A DNA stretch of 64,000 nucleotides from Pasteurellaceae bacterium (GTDB lineage: Bacteria; Pseudomonadota; Gammaproteobacteria; Enterobacterales; Pasteurellaceae). Position 1 is the first letter of the stretch. Each line of letters begins with the position of its first letter. Positions 34,845 to 43,688 of this stretch are shown here, in pieces. The notes below the pieces were generated by a model. That model was not told the origin of the DNA, did not search any database, and was given only the letters and a program-made list of their open reading frames with translations. The position numbers and the translations under genes were made by a program. Where the stretch lies: positions 1 to 64,000 of the forward strand of contig CAAEJV010000028.1 in assembly GCA_900756155.1 (NCBI GenBank), written 5' to 3'.

Positions 34845-36215
34845 ATGACAAATAAAGCATTAAGCGTAGTGATTTTAGCAGCCGGTAAAGGCACTCGTAT
34901 GTATTCTGATTTACCAAAAGTCTTGCACAAAGTAGCAGGAAAACCGATGGTAAAACATGTGATCGATACGGCAAATCAATTAGGTGCGGAAAACGTGCAT
35001 TTGATTTATGGTCACGGTGGCGAATTAATGCGTGAGCGTTTGGCAAATGAAAGCGTGAACTGGGTATTCCAAGCGGAACAATTGGGTACAGGACATGCTA
35101 TGCAACAAGCGATGCCTTTTTTCCGTGATGATGAAAATGTTTTAATGGTGTATGGCGATGGCCCAATGATTACACCGGAAACATTGCAAAAATTAATCGA
35201 TGCGAAACCTGAAAATGGTATCGCAGTGTTAACGGTCGTATTAGATAACCCAACAGGTTATGGTCGAATCGTACGTGAAAATGGCAAAGTTGTAGGGATT
35301 GTTGAACAAAAAGATGCAACGCCTGAGCAACTCAAAATTCAAGAGATTAATACGGGTGTGTTAGTTTCAGATGGTGCAAGTTTCAAAAAATGGTTAGCAC
35401 GTTTAGATAATAATAATGCACAAGGCGAGTTTTATATTACTGATGTAATTGGCTTAGCTCATCAAGATGGTTGTCCGATTGTAGCTGTTCAAGCAACTGA
35501 TTTTATGGAAGTTGAAGGGGTAAATAATCGCCTACAATTAGCCAAAATGGAACGCTATTATCAACGTAAACAAGCAGAAAAACTTTTACTTGCAGGCGTG
35601 ATGTTGCTTGATCCTGAGCGTTTTGATTTACGCGGCACATTAGAGCACGGTAAAGATGTTGAAATTGATGTGAACGTGATTGTGGAAGGCAATGTGCGCT
35701 TGGGTGACCGTGTAAAAATCGGTGCAGGTTGCGTATTGAAAAACGTGACCATTGGTGATGATGTTGAGATCAAGCCTTATTCTGTTTTAGAAGATGCGAC
35801 AATTGGTGAGAAAGCGGCGATTGGTCCATTCTCTCGTTTACGTCCAGGTGCTGAATTAGCGGCAGAAACCCATGTGGGCAACTTCGTGGAAATTAAAAAA
35901 TCCACAGTAGGTAAAGGTTCTAAAGTAAATCATCTCACTTATGTGGGCGATACCGAAATTGGTGAGAACTGTAACATTGGTGCAGGTGTCATTACTTGTA
36001 ACTATGACGGTGCAAATAAATTTAAAACAATCATTGGTAACAATGTATTTGTTGGATCGGATACGCAGTTAGTCGCGCCTGTTACCGTCGCAGATGGCGC
36101 AACCATTGGGGCTGGTTCAACGATCACTCAAAATATTGAGAAAGATGAGCTGGTGATTACTCGTGTACCACAACGTCATATTCAAGGTTGGCAAAGACCG
36201 GTGAAGAAAAAGTAA
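34845..36215 (+). CDS. glmU: Bifunctional GlcNAc-1-P uridyltransferase / GlcN-1-P acetyltransferase
   Basis: 456 residues, the same as E. coli. It makes UDP-GlcNAc for peptidoglycan and LPS. N-terminal pyrophosphorylase domain with LAAGKGTRMYSDLPKVLHKV; C-terminal left-handed beta-helix acetyltransferase domain from about 250, with hexapeptide repeats and the acetyl-CoA site region GENCNIGAGVITCNYDGANK. It ends at a terminator. There is no glmS next to it. Confidence 0.98.
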   Translation: MTNKALSVVILAAGKGTRMYSDLPKVLHKVAGKPMVKHVIDTANQLGAENVHLIYGHGGELMRERLANESVNWVFQAEQLGTGHAMQQAMPFFRDDENVLMVYGDGPMITPETLQKLIDAKPENGIAVLTVVLDNPTGYGRIVRENGKVVGIVEQKDATPEQLKIQEINTGVLVSDGASFKKWLARLDNNNAQGEFYITDVIGLAHQDGCPIVAVQATDFMEVEGVNNRLQLAKMERYYQRKQAEKLLLAGVMLLDPERFDLRGTLEHGKDVEIDVNVIVEGNVRLGDRVKIGAGCVLKNVTIGDDVEIKPYSVLEDATIGEKAAIGPFSRLRPGAELAAETHVGNFVEIKKSTVGKGSKVNHLTYVGDTEIGENCNIGAGVITCNYDGANKFKTIIGNNVFVGSDTQLVAPVTVADGATIGAGSTITQNIEKDELVITRVPQRHIQGWQRPVKKK

Positions 36216-36225
36216 TTAACATTGC

Positions 36226-36252
36226 AAGGCGAACCAATGTGTTCGCCTTTTA
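36226..36252 (+). terminator. Terminator of glmU
   Basis: A 9-bp perfect stem (AAGGCGAAC with GTTCGCCTT), 6-nt loop, then TTTATG. Confidence 0.75.
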
Positions 36253-36331
36253 TGATTTGATGCCTTTTACTTTATAAAGGTTGTTCGAGTTGCTAAAATC
36301 ATCGTCCATTTATAAAGACAGATAATTTCCT

Positions 36332-36823
36332 ATGACAAAAAATAAAACAGGACTTTCATTCCTTTGGCTAAGTGCGGTCGCATTTATCCTTGATTTACTG
36401 ACCAAATATATTGTAGTGCAACGCTTTGATCTCTATGAAAGCGTAAATATATTGCCTATTTTTAATCTGACCTATGTGCGTAATCCCGGGGCTGCGTTCA
36501 GTTTATTTGCAGATCATGATGGTTGGCAGAAGTATTTCTTTATCGTGCTAGCGATTGGTATTTCCTTAATGCTAGCTTACTTTATGAAAAAGAATTCTGT
36601 AGAACAAAAATTACAAAACTCAGCTTATGCACTGATTATTGGTGGTGCATTAGCCAATATGGTAGATCGTGCCTATAACGGATTTGTGGTGGATTTCTTT
36701 GATTTTTATTGGGGTATTCATCATTATCCGGTATTTAATGTGGCAGATATTGCGATTTGTATTGGTGCGGGTTTATTAGCATTAGATGCCTTTAAAGATG
36801 ATAAAAAGAGCGGTCAAAAATGA
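36332..36823 (+). CDS. lspA: Lipoprotein signal peptidase
   Basis: 163 residues, four membrane helices. An aspartyl protease of the inner membrane that cuts signal peptides from diacylglyceryl-modified prolipoproteins (here YgiB, OapB and protein E would be clients). The catalytic aspartates are in NMVDRAYNGFVVDF and NVADIAI. A USS near 36370 lies in the first helix region. The stop TGA overlaps the ispH start by 4 bases (ATGA). Confidence 0.97.
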   Translation: MTKNKTGLSFLWLSAVAFILDLLTKYIVVQRFDLYESVNILPIFNLTYVRNPGAAFSLFADHDGWQKYFFIVLAIGISLMLAYFMKKNSVEQKLQNSAYALIIGGALANMVDRAYNGFVVDFFDFYWGIHHYPVFNVADIAICIGAGLLALDAFKDDKKSGQK

Positions 36824-37764
36824 AGATAATTTTAGCTAACCCTCGCGGATTTTGCGCAGGTGTCGATCGAGCCATTAGCATTGTTGAATTAGCGCTTGAA
36901 ATTCATGGTGCACCAATTTATGTGCGTCATGAAGTGGTGCATAATCGTTTTGTGGTGAATGGTTTGCGTGAGCGTGGGGCGATTTTTGTAGAAGAATTAA
37001 GTGAAGTGCCAGATGGCGCCATTGTGATTTTCTCCGCCCATGGCGTGTCGCAAGCCGTTCGTCAAGAAGCGAAAGATCGTCAGTTAAAAGTATTTGATGC
37101 AACTTGTCCGTTGGTAACCAAAGTACATATGCAAGTGGCACGAGCGAGCCGTAAAGGGACGAAAGCGATTTTGATCGGACACAAAGGCCATCCAGAAGTG
37201 GAAGGCACAATGGGGCAGTACAACAACGAGGAAGGTGGTATTTTCTTAATTGAAAGCGTGGAAGATATTGCTCGTTTGCCGGTTCAAGAAAATGATGATT
37301 TAACCTTTATGACGCAAACCACACTTTCTCTTGATGATACGGCGGAAACTATCAGTGCATTGAAAGACAAATATCCTGCTATTCAAGGCCCACATAAAAA
37401 CGATATTTGCTATGCCACAACCAATCGTCAAGAAGCGGTGCGTGAATTAGCAAAACAGTGTGATTTAGTGGTCGTTGTAGGCTCTAAAAACTCATCGAAT
37501 TCTAACCGTTTAGCTGAGTTGGCATCGCGTATGGGCGTGAAATCAAAATTGATTGATGATCCAAATGATGTGGCAGCAGATTGGTTTGAAGGCGTTGAAA
37601 CAATTGGTGTGACAGCAGGGGCTTCAGCACCGGAAGAGTTGGTGCAATCCGTAATTGCTCGATTAAAAGAATTTGGTGCGGATAGTATCGAAGAGCTTCA
37701 AGGCTTAGAAGAGAATATGTTCTTTGAAGTGCCAAAAGAGCTACGAATAAAAGAAGTAAACTAA
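36820..37764 (+). CDS. ispH: 4-hydroxy-3-methylbut-2-enyl diphosphate reductase
   Basis: 314 residues (E. coli 316). The last MEP-pathway enzyme, an iron-sulfur protein that makes IPP and DMAPP. The three cluster cysteines are in PRGFCAGVDRA, DATCPLVTKVH and NDICYATTNRQ; the EEGGIFL and SSNSNRL stretches are also typical. Translationally coupled to lspA, then a strong terminator. Confidence 0.98.
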   Translation: MKIILANPRGFCAGVDRAISIVELALEIHGAPIYVRHEVVHNRFVVNGLRERGAIFVEELSEVPDGAIVIFSAHGVSQAVRQEAKDRQLKVFDATCPLVTKVHMQVARASRKGTKAILIGHKGHPEVEGTMGQYNNEEGGIFLIESVEDIARLPVQENDDLTFMTQTTLSLDDTAETISALKDKYPAIQGPHKNDICYATTNRQEAVRELAKQCDLVVVVGSKNSSNSNRLAELASRMGVKSKLIDDPNDVAADWFEGVETIGVTAGASAPEELVQSVIARLKEFGADSIEELQGLEENMFFEVPKELRIKEVN

Positions 37765-37771
37765 TTCTATT

Positions 37772-37803
37772 AAAAAAGTGCGGTTAATTTACCGCACTTT
37801 TTT
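37772..37803 (+). terminator. Bidirectional terminator of ispH, an inverted USS pair
   Basis: A 13-bp perfect stem (AAAAAAGTGCGGT with ACCGCACTTTTTT), 6-nt loop, T tract on both strands between convergent ispH and the DUF305 gene. Confidence 0.93.
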
Positions 37804-37812
37804 TGTGTTATT

Positions 37813-38184
37813 TTATTTTTTATTGTGCACTTTAAGCCATTTTTGCATTTGTTCAATTTCTGCCTGTTGAGCGTTAATAATATTCTCAGCAAGCTTACGC
37901 ATCTCAGGATCTTTTCCGTATTTTAATTCAACTTCCGCCATTTTTACTGCGCCAATATGGTGTGGCAACATACCTGCTGCAAAAGCAACATCAGGATCTT
38001 TATATTGCGCAGCTGCCATCATGTCTTGATGCATTTGACTCATACCTTGCATTAATTCTTGTTGCATTGCAGAATCTGTCGACATTGGCATATTCATGTG
38101 TGCTTGATGCGGTTGTTCATTCGCTTGGGCATAAATTGAAACTGCAGCAGCGCTAAGTGTGATAAAAGTCATAAGTTTTTTCAT
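37813..38184 (-). CDS. Small periplasmic DUF305 protein
   Basis: 123 residues. N-terminal signal peptide (MKKLMTFITLSAAAVSIYAQA, cleavage probably near residue 21), then a His/Met-rich stretch (HQAHMNMPM), then a four-helix DUF305 core with the conserved MLPHHIGAVKMAE. Some DUF305 proteins bind copper, and the exposed Met/His side chains fit a soft-metal ligand; this role is inference. Single gene, converging on ispH. Confidence 0.85.
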   Translation of the reverse strand: MKKLMTFITLSAAAVSIYAQANEQPHQAHMNMPMSTDSAMQQELMQGMSQMHQDMMAAAQYKDPDVAFAAGMLPHHIGAVKMAEVELKYGKDPEMRKLAENIINAQQAEIEQMQKWLKVHNKK

Positions 38185-38315
38185 GTTTTTCTCCTATGTG
38201 ATAACTGAATGCGCACCAATCATAAACTTTGACCTAAGGTTAAGGTCAATATTTATTCCGAAAATTTTTGGTGAGATGCTAAAATAAGACAATGTTTGAT
38301 ATGAGGGACAGAATC

Positions 38316-38915
38316 ATGAAACAAAAAATTGTGCTTGCCACAGGTAATAAAGGCAAAGTAAAAGAAATGGCGGATGTATTAGCCAATTTCGGTTTTGAAG
38401 TCATTGCTCAAACGGATTTAGGCATCGAAAGTCCAGAGGAAACGGGCTTAACGTTTGTCGAAAATGCGATCCTTAAAGCACGCTATGCGGCTGAAAAATC
38501 AGGGTTACCGGCAATAGCGGATGATTCCGGTCTCGTGGTGGATGCGTTAAATGGTGCGCCAGGATTGTATTCTGCACGTTATGCGGGTGTAGATGGTGAT
38601 GAAGCCGATGCGAAAAATCGTGAAAAATTACTGGCAGAATTAGCTGATGTTCCAACTGAACGTCGCCAAGCAAAATTTGTGAGTACGATTGTGTTATTAC
38701 AACACCCAAGTGATCCTTCTCCAATCATTGCTCAAGGTGAATGTGATGGTAAGATTATTTATGAAGAGAAAGGTGAAAATGGCTTTGGTTATGATTCGCT
38801 CTTTTTTAGCCCAGAAAAAGGCTGTACTTTTGCAGAATTAGAAACCGTAGAGAAAAAGAAAATCTCTCATCGTGCGAAGGCATTAGCTGTTTTAAAATCA
38901 AAATTAAGCGTCTAA
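38316..38915 (+). CDS. rdgB: XTP/dITP diphosphatase (RdgB/HAM1)
   Basis: 199 residues from the ATG that gives KQKIVLATGNKGKVKEMA, equivalent to the E. coli start; GAGGGA is 9 bases upstream, so the longer frame from 38292 is not used. It removes non-canonical purine nucleotides before they enter DNA. The substrate pocket motifs ATGNKGK, ETGLTFVENA, IADDSGL and FGYDSLF are present, as is SHRAKAL at the C-terminus. A USS overlaps the stop region at 38914. Confidence 0.96.
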   Translation: MKQKIVLATGNKGKVKEMADVLANFGFEVIAQTDLGIESPEETGLTFVENAILKARYAAEKSGLPAIADDSGLVVDALNGAPGLYSARYAGVDGDEADAKNREKLLAELADVPTERRQAKFVSTIVLLQHPSDPSPIIAQGECDGKIIYEEKGENGFGYDSLFFSPEKGCTFAELETVEKKKISHRAKALAVLKSKLSV

Positions 38916-38953
38916 AGTGCGGTTAATTTTTAACGAGAATTTAAGGATACAAA

Positions 38954-39271
38954 ATGATTGTGACAACAACCCCTAATGTTGAAGGGAAACAAATCGTAGA
39001 ATATAAACAAGTCGTCTTCGGTGAGGTGATTGCGGGTGCCAATTTCATGCGTGATTTCTTTGCTGGCATTACGGATGTGATTGGTGGGCGTTCTAGTGTT
39101 TATGAGCGTCGTATTAGTCGCGCACGTCAAGATGCATTGAAAGAACTGGAAGAAAAAGCATACGCCTTAGGTGCTAATGCTATTGTTGGCGTGGAAGTTA
39201 ACTACACAACGGTAGGCACGAAAAGCATGTTTATGGTGATTGCAAGTGGCACGGCAGTGGTGGTGCGCTAA
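38954..39271 (+). CDS. ybjQ: YbjQ/UPF0145 family protein
   Basis: 105 residues. The whole chain fits the small YbjQ/UPF0145 family: MIVTTTPNVEG at the start, RDFFAGITDVIGGRS in the middle, LGANAIVGVEVNY near the end. These proteins form pentamers in crystal structures I recall, without a known role. It lies 38 bp after rdgB and AAGGATAC precedes its ATG, so it may be co-transcribed. Confidence 0.88.
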   Translation: MIVTTTPNVEGKQIVEYKQVVFGEVIAGANFMRDFFAGITDVIGGRSSVYERRISRARQDALKELEEKAYALGANAIVGVEVNYTTVGTKSMFMVIASGTAVVVR

Positions 39272-39301
39272 GGTCGTTTTTTCATTTACTTAAATGTAAT
39301 T

Positions 39302-39321
39302 TTTGCGATCAGGATCGCAAA
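39302..39321 (+). promoter_or_regulatory. CRP-S (Sxy-dependent) competence site upstream of comEA
   Basis: TTTGCGATCAGGATCGCAAA is a perfect dyad with core TGCGA-TCAGGA-TCGCA, the CRP-S form that in H. influenzae needs both CRP and Sxy/TfoX. It is centred about 104 bp before the comEA ATG and touches a USS (39321-39329). Confidence 0.88.
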
Positions 39322-39415
39322 AGTGCGGTCAATTTCTTGCGTGTTTTTGGTGTTTCTTAAAAATGTCGCTGTTGATATGAATCAACGGTACTTTTTGTTA
39401 ATAAAGGGCATTTTT

Positions 39416-39766
39416 ATGAAATTGATGAAACATTTATTTAGTTCATTATTTGTTGCGACCACAATGTTGAGCTCGCAAGTGTTTGCAGAAGAAAAGGTAG
39501 CTGAACAGGCTCAACCTCAAGCGCAAGTTCAGCAACAAACCACATCACAAACTACACAACAAGCAGTGAGTGATAAATTAAATATCAATACCGCCAGTGC
39601 ATCAGAAATTCAAAAAGCGCTAATTGGTATTGGTGCGAAAAAGGCGGAAGCCATTGTGCAGTATCGTGAAAAGCACGGTAATTTCACGATGGCAGAGCAA
39701 TTGCTTGAAGTACAAGGCATTGGTAAAGCAACGTTAGAGAAAAACCGCGATCGTATCGTGTTTTAA
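39416..39766 (+). CDS. comEA: ComEA-type periplasmic DNA-binding competence protein
   Basis: 116 residues from the ATG preceded by AAAGGG; the upstream frame to 39323 overlaps the promoter and is not coding. Signal peptide to about residue 23 (VFAEEK), a Gln-rich linker (about 24-50), then a double helix-hairpin-helix domain (LNINTASASEIQKA ... GIGAKKAEAIVQYREKHG ... LEVQGIGKATLEKNR). In naturally competent bacteria this protein binds incoming DNA in the periplasm and pulls it in. The CRP-S site upstream fits membership of the competence regulon, as for the H. influenzae homologue. A strong terminator follows. Confidence 0.92.
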   Translation: MKLMKHLFSSLFVATTMLSSQVFAEEKVAEQAQPQAQVQQQTTSQTTQQAVSDKLNINTASASEIQKALIGIGAKKAEAIVQYREKHGNFTMAEQLLEVQGIGKATLEKNRDRIVF

Positions 39767-39784
39767 TGTTGTTATTTTTATATG

Positions 39785-39815
39785 AAAAGCGGAATAGTGA
39801 TATTCCGCTTTTTTA
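39785..39815 (+). terminator. Terminator of comEA
   Basis: A 12-bp perfect stem (AAAAGCGGAATA with TATTCCGCTTTT), GTGA loop, then a T-rich run. Confidence 0.93.
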
Positions 39816-39842
39816 TTTTTTGAGCAGAAAATTTACCAAAAC

Positions 39843-39856
39843 TTGCAAAATATCAA
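39843..39856 (+). promoter_or_regulatory. FNR-like site upstream of focA-pflB
   Basis: TTGCA-AAAT-ATCAA matches the FNR consensus TTGAT-N4-ATCAA at 8 of 10 positions, 124-137 bases before the focA ATG. A TATAAG -10 candidate is at 39896-39901. Anaerobic activation of this operon by FNR is known in E. coli; here it is inference. Confidence 0.45.
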
Positions 39857-39979
39857 ATTTTTTTAGAATAAGTTGGGGATTTCTTGCAATGGTTTTATAA
39901 GAGAGTAGAATACCAAATGGGTATAGGAATACCTATGTTGTAGTATAAGAAATAATAAACCAACTATTTGGAGTTAGAT

Positions 39980-40834
39980 ATGGCATCAGAAAATTTAAAT
40001 CAATCTTCTGTTGCTCTCACACCAGTTGAAGCAACGGATTATGCTGAAAGCGTTGCTGCGTATAAAGCGCAAAAACGCCCATTTTTATCATTTCTGTCTG
40101 GTATTAGTGCTGGAGCTTGTATTGCTTTAGCCTTTGTATTCTATACGACGACACAAACAGCAAGCGCAGGAGCGCCTTGGGGATTAACCAAGTTAGTCGG
40201 TGGGTTAGTTTTCTCTTTAGGCGTAATTATGGTGGTAATTTTAGGATCTGAATTATTCACCTCTTCTACTTTAACCTTAGTTGCCCGCGTAGGCGGTAAG
40301 ATAACCACAAGTCAAATGATCCGAAATTGGATTGTGGTATATTTGGGCAATTTTGTGGGCGGTTTATTTATTGCTGCAGTTATTTGGTTTGGGGGACAAA
40401 CCATGGTAGCAAATGGTCAATGGGGTTTAACCATTTTGGCAACCGCTCAACATAAGATTCATCATACTTGGTTTGAAGCATTTAACCTTGGTATTTTATG
40501 TAACATTATGGTGTGTGTAGCGGTATGGATGTCTTATTCCGGTAAAACTGTTACAGACAAAGCATTTATTATGATCATGCCGATTGGTTTATTTGTCGCA
40601 TCTGGTTTTGAACACTGTGTGGCAAATATGTTTATGATTCCACTAGGCATTATCACAGCTCATTCTAGTACGCCAGAATTTTGGCAACAAATTGGTGTGG
40701 ATCCAATGAAATATGCAGATTTAGATCTCTATCATTTCATTGTGAAGAATTTGATTCCAGTAACGTTAGGAAACATTGTGGGTGGTGCGGTTTGTATCGG
40801 CTTATTCCAACGTTATTTAACCAAAGCTCACTAA
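39980..40834 (+). CDS. focA: Formate channel FocA
   Basis: 284 residues (E. coli 285). Pentameric inner-membrane formate/nitrite-family channel that exports or re-imports formate made by PflB. Six hydrophobic helices, with GFEHCVANMFMIPLGI carrying the conserved gating His. The start is the ATG giving ASENLNQSS, 8 bases after TTGGAG; the frame's upstream TTG is not used. pflB follows after 55 bp, the standard focA-pflB order. Confidence 0.96.
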   Translation: MASENLNQSSVALTPVEATDYAESVAAYKAQKRPFLSFLSGISAGACIALAFVFYTTTQTASAGAPWGLTKLVGGLVFSLGVIMVVILGSELFTSSTLTLVARVGGKITTSQMIRNWIVVYLGNFVGGLFIAAVIWFGGQTMVANGQWGLTILATAQHKIHHTWFEAFNLGILCNIMVCVAVWMSYSGKTVTDKAFIMIMPIGLFVASGFEHCVANMFMIPLGIITAHSSTPEFWQQIGVDPMKYADLDLYHFIVKNLIPVTLGNIVGGAVCIGLFQRYLTKAH

Positions 40835-40889
40835 TGTACTAACGAACTAAACAAGACTTATTTTTTATCAATTAAAAAAGGAAATGACT

Positions 40890-43202
40890 ATGTCAGAACT
40901 TAATGAAGCACAAAAAGTTGCGTGGGCAGGATTCGTTGCCGGTGATTGGCAAGAAAACGTCAACGTGCGTGATTTTATTCAAAAGAACTACACCCCGTAT
41001 GAAGGTGATGATTCTTTCTTAGCAGGTCCAACCGAAGCGACAACAAAACTTTGGGAAACCGTAATGGAAGGAATTAAAGTTGAAAACCGCACACATGCGC
41101 CATTAGACTTTGACGAACATACGCCTTCAACGATTACTTCTCACGCACCAGGTTATATCAATAAAGACTTAGAGAAAATCGTAGGTCTTCAAACCGATGC
41201 TCCATTAAAACGTGCTATTATGCCATTTGGTGGTATTAAAATGGTGGAAGGGTCATGCAAAATTTACGGTCGTGAATTAGATCCTGAAGTGAAAAAAATC
41301 TTCACTGAATATCGTAAAACCCACAACCAAGGTGTATTCGATGTTTATACGCCAGACATTTTACGTTGTCGTAAATCAGGTGTATTAACTGGTCTTCCAG
41401 ATGCTTACGGTCGTGGTCGTATCATCGGTGACTATCGTCGTGTCGCACTTTATGGTGTTGACTTCTTAATGAAAGATAAATACGCACAATTCTCTTCTTT
41501 ACAAAAAGACTTAGAAGATGGCGTAAATCTAGAAGCAACTATTCGTTTACGTGAAGAAATCGCAGAACAACACCGTGCATTAGGCCAAATGAAACAAATG
41601 GCAGCAAGCTACGGTTACGATATTTCTAACCCTGCAACTAACGCTAAAGAAGCAATTCAATGGATGTACTTTGCTTACTTAGCAGCAATCAAATCACAAA
41701 ATGGTGCAGCGATGTCATTCGGTCGTACTGCAACCTTCATCGATATCTATATCGAGCGTGATTTAAAAGCAGGTAAACTTACTGAAACTGAAGCGCAAGA
41801 ATTAGTTGACCACTTAGTCATGAAACTTCGTATGGTTCGTTTCTTACGTACACCTGAATACGATCAATTATTCTCTGGTGACCCAATGTGGGCAACTGAA
41901 ACCATCGCAGGTATGGGTTTAGACGGCCGTACATTAGTAACCAAAAATACATTCCGTATTTTACACACCCTTTACAACATGGGTACTTCTCCAGAACCAA
42001 ACTTAACAATTCTTTGGTCTGAACAATTGCCTGAAAACTTCAAACGTTTCTGTGCGAAAGTATCGATTGATACCTCATCTGTTCAATACGAAAACGATGA
42101 TTTAATGCGTCCAGATTTCAACAATGATGACTACGCAATCGCATGTTGTGTATCACCAATGGTTGTTGGTAAACAAATGCAATTCTTCGGTGCGCGTGCA
42201 AACTTAGCGAAAACATTGTTATACGCAATCAACGGCGGTATCGATGAAAAATTAGGTATGCAAGTTGGTCCGAAAACTGCACCAATCACTGATGAAGTGT
42301 TAGATTTCGACACAGTCATGACTCGTATGGATAGCTTTATGGATTGGTTGGCAAAACAATATGTGACTGCCTTAAATATCATCCACTATATGCATGATAA
42401 ATATTCATACGAAGCCGCATTAATGGCATTACATGATCGTGATGTATACCGTACCATGGCTTGTGGTATCGCAGGTCTTTCTGTTGCAGCAGACTCACTT
42501 TCAGCAATTAAATATGCGAAAGTTAAACCAGTTCGTGGCGACATCAAAGATAAAGATGGCAATGTTGTAGCAAGCAACGTAGCGATCGACTTCGAAATCG
42601 AAGGTGAATATCCACAATATGGTAACAACGACAACCGTGTTGATGACATCGCTTGTGACTTAGTTGAACGTTTCATGAAGAAAATTCAAAAACTTAAAAC
42701 TTACCGCAACGCTGTGCCTACACAATCTGTATTAACCATTACTTCTAACGTGGTTTATGGTAAGAAAACAGGTAACACCCCAGATGGTCGTCGTGCAGGT
42801 GCGCCATTCGGACCAGGTGCTAACCCAATGCACGGTCGTGACCAAAAAGGTGCGGTAGCATCATTAACTTCTGTTGCTAAACTTCCATTTGCTTACGCGA
42901 AAGATGGTATTTCTTATACCTTCTCAATCGTACCAAATGCGTTAGGTAAAGATCCAGAAGCACAACGTCGCAACCTTGCTGGCTTAATGGATGGTTACTT
43001 CCACCACGAAGCTGCAGTAGAAGGTGGTCAACACTTAAATGTGAACGTATTAAACCGTGAAATGTTATTAGATGCGATGGAAAATCCGGATAAATATCCG
43101 CAATTAACTATTCGTGTATCTGGTTACGCAGTGCGTTTTAACTCTTTAACTAAAGAGCAACAACAAGACGTCGTCACTCGTACATTCACAGAATCGTTCT
43201 AA
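40890..43202 (+). CDS. pflB: Formate acetyltransferase (pyruvate formate-lyase)
   Basis: 770 residues from the ATG giving SELNEAQKVAW, chosen because AAAGGA is 7 bases before it and only 1 base before the ATG at 40884. A glycyl-radical enzyme that splits pyruvate into acetyl-CoA and formate under anoxia. The catalytic Cys pair is in AIACCVSPM and the radical Gly745 in VSGYAVRF near the C-terminus. Codon use is that of a highly expressed gene. It is activated by PflA, encoded 0.5 kb downstream after an inserted small gene. Confidence 0.98.
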   Translation: MSELNEAQKVAWAGFVAGDWQENVNVRDFIQKNYTPYEGDDSFLAGPTEATTKLWETVMEGIKVENRTHAPLDFDEHTPSTITSHAPGYINKDLEKIVGLQTDAPLKRAIMPFGGIKMVEGSCKIYGRELDPEVKKIFTEYRKTHNQGVFDVYTPDILRCRKSGVLTGLPDAYGRGRIIGDYRRVALYGVDFLMKDKYAQFSSLQKDLEDGVNLEATIRLREEIAEQHRALGQMKQMAASYGYDISNPATNAKEAIQWMYFAYLAAIKSQNGAAMSFGRTATFIDIYIERDLKAGKLTETEAQELVDHLVMKLRMVRFLRTPEYDQLFSGDPMWATETIAGMGLDGRTLVTKNTFRILHTLYNMGTSPEPNLTILWSEQLPENFKRFCAKVSIDTSSVQYENDDLMRPDFNNDDYAIACCVSPMVVGKQMQFFGARANLAKTLLYAINGGIDEKLGMQVGPKTAPITDEVLDFDTVMTRMDSFMDWLAKQYVTALNIIHYMHDKYSYEAALMALHDRDVYRTMACGIAGLSVAADSLSAIKYAKVKPVRGDIKDKDGNVVASNVAIDFEIEGEYPQYGNNDNRVDDIACDLVERFMKKIQKLKTYRNAVPTQSVLTITSNVVYGKKTGNTPDGRRAGAPFGPGANPMHGRDQKGAVASLTSVAKLPFAYAKDGISYTFSIVPNALGKDPEAQRRNLAGLMDGYFHHEAAVEGGQHLNVNVLNREMLLDAMENPDKYPQLTIRVSGYAVRFNSLTKEQQQDVVTRTFTESF

Positions 43203-43222
43203 ATAAAGTTATGCTTTAATAC

Positions 43223-43260
43223 AAACCACTTATAGACTAGTTTTATAAGTGGTTTATTTT
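43223..43260 (+). terminator. Terminator of focA-pflB
   Basis: A 12-bp perfect stem (AAACCACTTATA with TATAAGTGGTTT), 9-nt loop and ATTTTT tail. Confidence 0.85.
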
Positions 43261-43280
43261 TATATATAGGAGAGCAAATT

Positions 43281-43571
43281 ATGCTAACAGTTATTGCCCA
43301 ATTTTCAGTAAAAGCAGACAAAATCAATGATTTTCTCACTCAATGCCAAGAGTTGATTAAGCATACTCGCCAAGAAACAGGATGCGTATCTTACGAATTA
43401 CAACAAAATAGCGAACAAGCTAATCATTATGTTTTTATTGAGCAATGGAAAAGCAAAGCCGATTTAGAACAACATTTTGCAACACCACACTTTACCTCAA
43501 TTGTACCTGTATTGGTCGAGTATTGTGAACAAGCGCCGGTGGTGCAAACCTTTCAAAAAGTTAGCGAATAA
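43281..43571 (+). CDS. ABM-type putative quinol monooxygenase
   Basis: 96 residues, a single antibiotic-biosynthesis-monooxygenase (dimeric alpha-beta barrel) domain: LTVIAQFSVKADKINDFL, RQETGCVSYELQQN, YVFIEQWKSKADLEQHFATP. E. coli YgiN is a similar small protein with quinol monooxygenase activity; others have different roles, so function is open. AGGAGAG precedes the ATG. It sits between pflB and pflA with terminators on both sides, so it looks like an independent unit. Confidence 0.82.
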   Translation: MLTVIAQFSVKADKINDFLTQCQELIKHTRQETGCVSYELQQNSEQANHYVFIEQWKSKADLEQHFATPHFTSIVPVLVEYCEQAPVVQTFQKVSE

Positions 43572-43602
43572 TGACCGCACTTTGATAAATATATTTTAAT
43601 TA

Positions 43603-43633
43603 TGAGCCTGATTTTAAGTCAGGCTCATTTTTT
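43603..43633 (+). terminator. Terminator of the ABM monooxygenase gene
   Basis: A 9-bp perfect stem (TGAGCCTGA with TCAGGCTCA), 7-nt loop, six Ts. A USS lies just before it, at 43574. Confidence 0.9.
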
Positions 43634-43688
43634 ATAGATGATATTTTTGGTAAAATTTAGCTAGATTTATTTTTTTGGAAATTTATGT

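Noticed and set aside
39323..39415. Upstream extension of the comEA frame
   Set aside because: Overlaps the CRP-S site and USS; a proper signal peptide starts only at 39416.
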